Positions 56,262 to 64,000 of a stretch of DNA of 64,000 nucleotides are shown here, piece after piece. The stretch spans positions 57,451,952-57,515,951 of the forward strand of contig CM075941.1 of the NCBI GenBank assembly GCA_038030265.1, given 5' to 3'. The first letter of the stretch is position 1. Each line of letters starts with the position of its first letter. Source of the DNA: Corythucha ciliata. Lineage: Eukaryota > Arthropoda > Insecta > Hemiptera > Tingidae. Made by a program: the position numbers and the translations under genes. The notes below the pieces were generated by a model, which made no database searches, was not told the DNA's origin, and saw only the letters and a program-made list of their open reading frames with translations.

Positions 56262-57354
56262 ATAGTTCGAGAGCTAGCGACAGTCCCAATCAACCGGAAG
56301 AACATAGTCACCGAATGTGTGCAAAATGATGGCATTTGACCCCCTATTTACGAGTCCGGAAGTCTGCCATGCTGTATCTGGGGCCTAAGGATTTTATAGC
56401 TAATTAAAGTCCTTAATTTGGGACATGAATTTAACCAGAAGAACACAGTCCCGAAACTAGTCTCATTCGAAAGGTTTTATGAAGCTGATTACGAATATGA
56501 TCGTCTGCCGCCGTCTGCCTGGGGCAATTGCCCTCTGTGGTTCGCCTAACTCACGTAATTCGGTGAATTTTGATTAACCGGAAGAACATAATCCTGAAAC
56601 TGGTCTTATTCGATAGGATTTAAGGATATGATTACAAATGTAATAGTCTGCCAGCGTCTGCCTGGAGCATTTGCCCTCGGTGGCCAGTAAACTCCTTAAA
56701 TCAGGGATATTAATGAACCGCAAGAACTAGGTCCGAAGAATGGTCTTTGGCGACACGTTTCATGTGGCTGAATACGAAAATGATCGTCTGCCTGGGGCAC
56801 TTGGCCTTAGTGACCAGTCAAACTGCACTGGAGGAAAATGATTAACCGGAAGAACATAGTCCTGAAACATAGACCATTCTCCGGACTTAGTTCATCCGGT
56901 TAATTAATGCCCCTGATTTAAGGATTTACTGGCCACCGAGGGCAAATGCCCCAGGCCGACGCCGGCAGACGATTGTATTTGTAATCATCTCTATAAATCC
57001 TATCGAATAAACCAGTTTCAGGACTGTGTTCTTCCGGTTAATTAAAATTTACCGAATTACGTGAGTTTGGCGAGCCACAGAGGGCAAATGCCCCAGGCAG
57101 ACGGCGGCAGACGATCATATTCGTAATCAGCTTCATAAAACCTTTCGAATGAGACTAGTTTCGGGACCGTGTTCTTCTGGTTAAATTCATGTCCCAAATT
57201 AAGGACTTTAATTAGCTATAAAATCCTTAGGCCCCAGATACAGCATGGCAGACTTCCGGACTCGTAAATAGGGAGTCAAATGCCATCATTTTGCACACAC
57301 TCGGTGACTATGTTCTTCCGGTTGAATGGGACTGTCGCCAGCTCTCGGTCTATA
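56262..57354. mobile_element. Foldback-type palindromic element
   Basis: Left arm 56262-56746 is the reverse complement of 56871-57354, with a loop of about 124 bp. Within the arms a unit of about 141 bp repeats in tandem: AACCGGAAGAACATAGTC and variants start at 56292, 56433, 56576, 56716 and 56844. Each is followed by GTCTGCCTGGGGCA-TTGCCCTC. Long inverted repeats built from tandem subrepeats define Foldback elements. No transposase is present. Target duplications were not identified. Confidence 0.85.
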
Positions 57355-57412
57355 AGGGCCTTTAACTCAAGCTGATTTCAAAACCACGTAGACATAATAA
57401 AAAGACAATTTT

Positions 57413-57691
57413 GTGCCATTTCAGTGGTGTGCTTCATTATTACGTGCGACGAAAATTGTTGGAGTTATGGCAGTTTGCTTGAGGAAAACCAGCGATGCGT
57501 TAATTGTGAAAGGAACTCGCAATGGATATCATTCCACTTCTCTCTTGGAGTGCTCAATGTGTGTACTCAAAAGAAATGTGACCTCAGAAAATAATCAAAC
57601 TTCGCGCACAACAAACACAGCAGCTGTTATGGGCACACTATCCATTGGCGGTGGTTTTTCCCAGTGTTATGGAGATACCATCCATGTCTAG
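57413..57691 (+). pseudogene. Mutator-like transposase domain fragment
   Basis: The frame contains KGTRNGYHSTSLLECSMC and NTAAVMGTLSIGGGFSQCYG. The second block matches the N-terminal part of a Mutator-like transposase domain common in arthropod DNA transposons (NxAAVxGTLSxGxGFSQ). The catalytic region is absent. It ends where the next hairpin element begins. Confidence 0.5.
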
Positions 57692-57957
57692 CGACACTAG
57701 GGCACTATAAAACACGAGTACTGCAACACGGAAATCGGCGCCATGCTTGGTCCCTCACATGATTATGATTATCACCTGATCTCATTGACAAGTAATCTTT
57801 TTTGATTTATTTCGATCGCGTTCCGCGTTTGTTTGCTGTTACGATGACAATTTTTTTCATTCATGATATTTTGTTTATCCTAACAACTGAGGGACCAAAT
57901 ATGGCGCTGAAATCCGTGTTGCAGTACATGTGTTTTAAAGGTTCTCTAGCGACACTT
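57692..57957. mobile_element. Hairpin MITE with about 70-bp arms
   Basis: 57696-57770 (AAAACACGAGTACTGCAACACGG, then GCGCCATGCTTGGTCCCTCA) is inverted at about 57888-57955 (TGAGGGACCAAATATGGCGC, then GTTGCAGTACATGTGTTTTA). The outer edges share CTAGCGACAC. The interior is 110 bp of non-coding sequence. Confidence 0.7.
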
Positions 57958-58735
57958 GAACAAGATTGAATCGAATCTGGACGAGCCATTGAACAAAGCG
58001 GCCCGGTGGTACCTATGTTTCACAGGCGTAAGGAGTTCGTTGTGTGACTCATTCTTTGTATCATCTTTAGATGAGAAGAGTATTAAAATGACAAGATTTA
58101 GTCCGGTCAAATGGGGAATTGGCCGGGACAAACGCATAGAAGTAGTTTTGTCAACGGATCTTATGTTTCTTGGGGTGCTGAATCCGAATCTGAACTTTGC
58201 CAATAAAAAATCGGTCGGCTGAACGTCGAAAATCGCAAAAAAACTGGAAATTTTCTTACTTTTTATACTCAATCGGTTGTATCTCTGGAACTAAGTACTT
58301 TTCGATGATTGCGCTCCTTTGCATTTTTGAAATAGACTAAGTTTACGACTATTTAAACCCAATTGTATCTCCGTACGACTAATGGTTCCTGAGATATGAC
58401 CCGTCAAAAATTGACCATTTTCTGCCGCTGACTGGAGCCTGAAGCTGGAAAAACTGATAAACGCTTGGCAATCTCTTTCAGATACACATCCTTCCATTTC
58501 CTAAAAAAAATCCTGAAGATTCCACGTCGGGTGTTGGCACTGCACGATCTCAAATTTGGATTTGAGGACCCTTTTGTTCGATTTGGTGAAATATCTCTGA
58601 GACCATCGGTGTAGACTAATCATGGGCGTAGCCAGCGGTGGGCAGTTGCCCTCCACTAGAATCAAAAGCGCAGATTTCGTGGGGCAGGTGCCCACCCCCA
58701 AATTCCATCAAAAAGTTAAAATTCAACACTTTTTT
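57958..58735. other. Spacer with arthropod-type interspersed repeat
   Basis: No gene. TGGGGTGCTGAATCCGAATC at about 58178 has an inverted counterpart at 61228 (AATTCGGATTCAGCACACC). The stretch 58270-58400 repeats GTATCTC-GGAACTAA / ATGGTTCCTGAGATATGAC words, as in many invertebrate interspersed repeats. Confidence 0.4.
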
Positions 58736-59125
58736 AATGATTAAAACTTTCGCAGGAATTGCTCAGCATCAGAACCAATTACTCGAATTTCGCCTACTAA
58801 TACATACACCAATTTCGCCGTTTTTTTTTTGTTTTTCGCGATAAAAACCAAATTTCGCACATTACAATCTCTGCCTCACTAAGCAACCAGCATCACTGAT
58901 TTCGACCACTAAGACATCACTTTTACTGACATTTCTTCCTCAAATGTCTTGTATTTCGATCCATAAAACCAACACATTTTCGCTTATCGGTTTCACACCA
59001 AAAATTAATAATTCGCGGATGTTTGTTGCTGACAAACCGACTTCGAGGGTCACCTTAACTTTGAAACCGATTTTGCTGGTTTTTCGCGCTAAAATCCCAT
59101 TTTCGTAGGTACGACGCGCAATTTC
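58736..59125 (+). repeat. Degenerate 30-bp repeats (type iv/iii)
   Basis: Units like AAACCAATTTCGC and GCTAAAATCCCATTTTCGTAGG at 30-40 bp spacing. Confidence 0.5.
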
Positions 59126-59327
59126 GCGTGTTTTGGCTAGCAAATCGTGTTTAGCCCGCTGTGTCATCCAGACTGGGAGAGGAAATGCCAGCTCTGTTTA
59201 CCGTCTCAGGTCTAAAATTTAAAGTTTAGCTCCACAGTTATCACTTTCCGGGGGAGAAGTTTCAGTTTTTCGACATAAAATTCGAAATAGAAGGCTACAA
59301 ACAACACATTTTCATGATAAATGTTTT

Positions 59328-59330
59328 TTG

Positions 59331-59361
<31 letters not shown>
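59328..59361 (+). repeat. Poly-A tract
   Basis: An uninterrupted run of about 30 A. Possibly the tail of an old retroposed sequence, but nothing recognisable precedes it. Confidence 0.8.
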
Positions 59362-59363
<2 letters not shown>

Positions 59364-59489
59364 CTCTGACGATGCCTTCAGCAAAAGAAGGCGAAAGCTC
59401 AAGAAACAAAGAAGTAGAATAAGAAAAAAGCCAAAACCCTAAAAACATAACATTTATCAAGTTGTATGGCTTAAAAACTAATAATATTA

Positions 59490-60440
59490 ATAACCCATTT
59501 TCTTCATTTTAGCTGTTAAAATGTCTCAAAAAACCGTGAAATTACGAATTTTTATTAATATTTCAATTGCGGCCAGCACTGGGCATAGCCTAACCGCGAA
59601 TTGGTGCGCTGGATCTGTCAACTTCAGCCGCAAAAGAACAGTTTTTCCTCAATTTAACCTGTGGATGAACGCAATTTCTCAATTTTAGCCTCGACAATTC
59701 CATCAATCAACAACAAACGGTGACAATTTTGCCAATTCGTTTTCCCTCAATTATAGCAGCAAGTTAGTGCTTTTCCCAAATTCTGCCTTGAGCAATTTTT
59801 TCCCCCCTTCAAATTGTAGCAGTGAAAAGGTCCACATAACCCGCATGTGAGCGAATTTCATTAACTTTGACTTGGACGTTGCATCGCGAAACCAATTTCA
59901 CCTGCGAACGAACAATTTTCCTTAATTTTAGCCGTGAATATAAGCACTTTTTCAAAAATGTACGCGCTCTTTCTCAATTGTACCCGCAAACTTGCCATAT
60001 ATATGTATAAAAACGGTAAATTAGCACTTTTTCGCAATGTTTACCGAGATGTTTGCTTGAGAAACCACGATCTGGCGCCTTCTCTCAATTTCACCTGCGT
60101 GAATAAGCACCATTTCTCAATTTTAGCCGTAAATTGGCGTTTTTCCTCAATTTTAGCCGCAAGTGAGTGATTTTTCTCAATTCTACATTGAACGGGTAAT
60201 TTATTTTGTCTATTTTAGCTGTGTAAAGAGCTCTATAACCCGTGAATTAGCGCATTTTCTTAATTTCGTCGCGGACTTTGCATCGTGGAAACTGCAAATT
60301 GGTATTTTTCTCAATTTCAACCGCGAATAATGACATTTATTTCTCACGTTTAACGTGAATCAGCGCTATTACTCAATTTTTGCCGTGAATGGGTGTTTTT
60401 CCTCAGTCTTAGCCGCAAAATGTCCTTTTCTGGATTTCAT
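59490..60440 (-). repeat. Degenerate 30-bp repeat array (type i, inverted)
   Basis: Clear units of TTTTTCTCAATTTTAGCCGC and AAATTAGCG, especially 60100-60180 and 60320-60420. Confidence 0.7.
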
Positions 60441-60444
60441 CCGC

Positions 60445-61340
60445 TAACGGATCCGTGTCTAGATGGCTGCCCACCCCTTGATCACGGGCTGGCTACGCCC
60501 CTGAGACTAATCGTTCTTTTGTTCTTTTAGGCTTAGTTTGATGACCACGAAAAAAGCCACAAGTTCCCATTCGCGTTTTTCTTCGATCGCATGGAGTAGC
60601 GGAAGCCACGTGAACAACTATGCCAAATTTAATAGGTATGCCTAAATTTTTCGATGACGTACCGGTTTTTATCGAAATCAAGGATACATATTGAAAAATG
60701 GCATAGGGGGATTATAAACGCACCCATCCGAAGAAAGTTTAGCCAAACTGGACGCCTTGCGTTATGAACTTATCTCACAAAATTGTCTATGGATTGTTTA
60801 GCGAATATAATAAAGAACAATATTTCACGCAACTTTCAATGATAAGGCTTATGAAAATTTCTTCCGTTGGACGCGAGCGTTTCATAATAAAAAAAAAAAG
60901 TGTGCTCTTTCAGGGTTTGTCACCTAAATTACCCTAAAATTGTGACGAATGTGCCTGCTGAAGTAGAGGAGACGTACCTAATTGCTCCCTATGTGGAGGT
61001 GACTAAGTGAATTGGGTAAATCGGCCTTCAAAGAGAGCAGCAACATGGCCTCTTTTCCCCCTAAGAAGCTGCTGCCCATCAACACCTGTTACGCACCTTG
61101 CAGGTCCCAAGTGCTATACTTCATGAGTGCTAAATATGTCGTTCATTTTCACTATTGCTACTGCTTTCTTTGGTTAAGAATCTTCTCTCACTAGCATGGT
61201 GTTAATTGGCAGTAGTTAGAGTTTTTAGATAAAATTCGGATTCAGCACACCAGTTAACACGGATAGAAACGGACAGAAATACAGGTTGGACAATCTCGTT
61301 TGAAAATGAAATGGAAAACTAATGTGAACTACATCAATTT
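60445..61340. other. Spacer, no gene recognised
   Basis: GGCTGCCCACCCCTTGATCA and GGGCTGGCTACGCCCCTGAG at 60461-60502 are the inverse of GGGCGTAGCCAGCGGTGGGC at 58624. The two could be ends of one transposable element enclosing the 58.6-60.5 kb repeats. No coding sequence is evident. Confidence 0.4.
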
Positions 61341-61345
61341 CGACT

Positions 61346-61633
61346 TTGGATGCATACCACACTGAAAAAAAGCTTGAAATCGGAGGTCTTGAGCGTCTCT
61401 TGTTAGGCTTTGAGGGTTTGAATTTCCGATTAAGGACTTCTAAAAACGTATACGTTGAACATGCTTCAAAAATTAACAGAAACAAATCGGAAGAAATCAG
61501 GATTGGTCCTTTACAAATAATAAGAAAAATATCAAACTCTATTTTCGAGCTCGATACTGGTCACCGAAAAACAAAATCGAACATGTTCCACATCTCGAAA
61601 CTGATGCCTGTCCCCGAGGGTGGGGGGATATAA
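61346..61633 (+). pseudogene. Gypsy integrase C-terminal end
   Basis: The frame has IRIGPLQIIRKISNSIFELD, then TGHRKTKSNMFHISKLMPVP, the typical end of insect Gypsy integrases. Nothing upstream belongs to it, so only the 3' end of the element is left. It stops at a purine-rich tract (GGTGGGGGGAT). Confidence 0.8.
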
Positions 61634-61910
61634 ACAAGTTTATCAAATCTCCCAATTGAGCTTTGTAATTTAGCCACCTTCTCCTTTATAACATAGCTCC
61701 TAGTTGTTTTCTCGTCACTTCATGTCATGTCCTTAGTGTGAACGTAGCAGTTAAACTCTCGCTGTATAAAAAGGCTTTTTGTTTCGATTCGTTTCAGGTA
61801 GGAAACCCATCTGTGTTCGTAATATTTAATATCATTTGTAAATATTGTAATCTTCTATGAATAATAAATCGTTTCAGAACGCATCATTCAAGCCTTTCCG
61901 GCCGTTCACG
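61628..61910 (+). mobile_element. Probable 3' LTR of that Gypsy element
   Basis: Follows the polypurine tract. It contains a TATA-like GTATAAAAAGGC at 61764 and polyadenylation AATAATAAATCG at 61859. Exact borders are not defined because no second copy is present. Confidence 0.5.
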
Positions 61911-61914
61911 CTGA

Positions 61915-62010
61915 TATATTTATAAAATATAACTTCATAAATACATATATTATATAAATATAATATAACTTCATAAATATATTATTACTTATAAAATATA
62001 TGTATAACAG
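61915..62010. repeat. AT-rich short duplication
   Basis: TATAACTTCATAAATA occurs twice about 45 bp apart within an almost pure AT stretch with small inverted repeats. Confidence 0.6.
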
Positions 62011-63150
62011 AACTCAAGTTAGCTTTTATTTTATCTGCTCGTAGCATTCTCAAAATCTAATTCCAACTCCTTTAAAGCTTGAATTCAAAGAAATACTTGC
62101 CTATATAGCTCTGTCTTTATTGCACACACCAGTGCACCGGTGCTACGTATTTTTTCCAACGCCTTCATAATTCAATATCGAGGTATTGGGAAGAAACAAA
62201 AACATAAAGTTCTATTAACAATAAAAAAGAAGATTCCACGCTCTAGGATTCAATTCCTCCAAGATGACTTTCAATTTTTCTCCTGGTAAACATCGGTTCA
62301 ATTCCTTTTTCCATTTCCTGGCTTAGTTCTTCGTGGATTACAGCTTGTTTCCTCCAAGGAAACACGAAGTTCGGGAGGATCAATTGCTCTCAATAATATA
62401 TTTTCAATATTATTAATGTTATTACCAGGGTAACATGATAAGCAATAAGAAAAAGAACGTCTTCAACAGTGGCGGTGGCTAATTTGCAACACTAGCGAGT
62501 CTTTCTTCCTGACCCTTCCCCGGCACCCAAAAGTAATATAATTTTGGTCATTTATTATTATGTTTTAATGACCGTTAGATAAGCACCTTTTCCCAAGCAT
62601 TAGCTTCGCTTGAAGGAAATGAGCTCAAACAAGAAGGAAGATTATAGTCTTATAAAAGACCCTGTAGGAAAAGGAGACGGAAGAACTGCCGGAACACGGG
62701 AGTTGATGAATAGCAATGGTGTAAGTGGTGGTAGGAGGGTCACGAAAAGGTGAGACAAAAAAAATCGTTAAAATGCCGACTCACGTTTTGTTGACAGCCG
62801 TGGCCGAAAGCCAGAAAATATTAAAATTGTACTTCCAATAAGCGTATAATTTATATGGGTGTGAGCTCTGTACCAAACTGATCCGATATTTGTTGGCCGT
62901 CCAGTTATTGACGGTTCTCCGAACCGGTAATTTAGAGAGACATTTTTCAATAGCGAAAGCTCAGTTTTAACAAAAGAAACGGGCTTCACGATCGAACGGT
63001 CCCTTATTATTTGGTTCGCGTTTGAGGCCTACGAAGCAAAATTAGAGGTGGCGTACAGACCAGTGCCGTTTAATAGATTGACAGACAAGCGCTATCATGG
63101 GGAAACCTCCCCATACTAAGCCCCTAAAGTTTTAGGCGGTAATAATAGGC
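62011..63150. other. Spacer, no gene recognised
   Basis: Only short chance frames. GGGGAAACCTCCCC at about 63099 is a small perfect palindrome. Confidence 0.4.
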
Positions 63151-64000
63151 AGGAAACTTGTAATTTCGCGGAAATAAAGTTCAGAAACTACCAATTTTGC
63201 GTAAATAAATATCCAAAACTTGAAATTTTACGAATATTCAGCCAGAATCCAGGAAACTTCAAGTTTTCTTATTAAACAATATGATTTTAGGTGGACAAAT
63301 GTTTACCACAAGGCTAAAAGGTGGGCGGAAACGCTAAATCACGGCAAATATTGAGAAAAAAACACTAGTTCACGCTTGTAATTATAGGAAAGTGCGGTCT
63401 ACCTGCTTCAATTAGTGCACAGTTGCTGATTTCAATCGATTATCTCGACTCGATGGCCTAGTCCAGGGTTGTGAAAAAGTGCTAATTCGCGGTAAACATT
63501 TAGAAAAAGTGCAAATTCTTTATCAGAGAAAAAACGCGAATTAATGATTAAAGTTGAGATAAAACGCTAACTCTAACTCGCACTAAAATTGAATTAAAGC
63601 CGATGAACCTGAGGAGAGGCGCTCATACGTGACTCAAATAATAACGAAAAGTGGCTGATTGGTACCATGGTGGTTGAAATAGTGAAAAATCGATCTTTCG
63701 CGCACTTGAAAATGACAAGAACTCCTTGAGGTAATATCTTGGCTAAATAATTCAAGAAAAGTTCTAATTTCCGGCTATGATTGAGATAAAGAGCTTGCTG
63801 GCTGCTAAAATGGAGAAAAATTGCTGATTAATGACTGAAGTTTAGAGAAATCGCGAATTTTCTCTTACGAATCAGCAAAAAAATTGGAAAAGGTATCACG
63901 AATTAGTGTTTTTCCTAGAATTTATAGTGTCAAGTGAGCACGATTTATAAATTTTAGTTGAATTAGCGCTTTGGAACTAAAAGATCCCCATTTATTTAAT
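63150..64000 (+). repeat. Degenerate 30-bp repeat array (types iii then i)
   Basis: 63150-63260 has type iii units (GAAACTTGTAATTTCGCGG). From 63310 type i units (AGTGCTAATTCGCGGTAAAC) continue to the end of the window. Confidence 0.65.

Noticed and set aside
57958..58272. Overlapping open frames on both strands (88 and 108 codons)
   Set aside because: Part of the sequence recurs inverted at 61228, so it is more likely an interspersed repeat than a gene.

Overview
This is a eukaryotic nuclear window, most likely from an arthropod or another invertebrate. The evidence is short GT-AG introns (55-96 nt in four genes and one transposon), polyadenylation signals, and a mixture of metazoan transposon families: Ginger, piggyBac, hAT, Gypsy, BEL/Pao, Jockey/CR1-like and I-like non-LTR elements, a Foldback-type element, and a tRNA-derived SINE. 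I cannot name the species. There is no operon structure.

Host genes occupy a small part of the window. Three paralogous secreted chymotrypsin-fold genes lie at 9952-11276 (-), 26320-27630 (-) and 33091-34406 (+). Each has four exons with identical intron phases (2,1,0) and reconstructs to an uninterrupted frame of 365-368 residues. All three carry Thr where the catalytic Ser should be (GDTGGPL), and the first has also lost the catalytic His. Their upstream regions share a conserved block of about 70 bp. A fourth candidate gene, 21351-22213 (-), has four exons and 181 residues. I do not recognise it; its STYRDDY motif and Lys/Glu-rich tail recall ciliary or sperm microtubule proteins.

The rest is mobile or repetitive DNA. 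From left to right: I-like LINE debris and a long hairpin (0.3-0.85 kb); a MITE (1.7-2.0 kb); a split transposase element invaded by a hAT (2.7-5.3 kb); a nearly complete Ginger-type transposon with about 260-290-bp inverted repeats (5.7-8.5 kb); a SINE and an I-like RT fragment (8.9-9.8 kb); protease A; a 365-bp MITE; a tRNA-like gene inside a palindrome (12.8-13.1 kb); a piggyBac copy cut in two by a repeat tract (14.2-18.1 kb); a Gypsy remnant with a 3' LTR (18.5-21.3 kb); the fourth gene; repeats; an LTR element whose two 355-bp LTRs face each other (24.4-26.1 kb); protease B; repeats; protease C; a repeat block that recurs inverted at 48-49 kb; a nearly intact LINE (36.9-40.3 kb); more repeats; a deleted BEL/Pao element (45.3-47.4 kb); a Gypsy fragment (51.1-51.9 kb); short tandem repeats; a Foldback-like palindrome (56.3-57.35 kb); Mutator-like and hairpin elements (57.4-57.95 kb); and a Gypsy integrase end with LTR (61.3-61.9 kb).

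The most distinctive feature of the sequence background is a superfamily of very degenerate tandem repeats of about 30 bp. I see at least four related unit types, in both orientations, covering roughly a quarter to a third of the window. About twenty pure G or C runs of 8-15 bases are also scattered through it.
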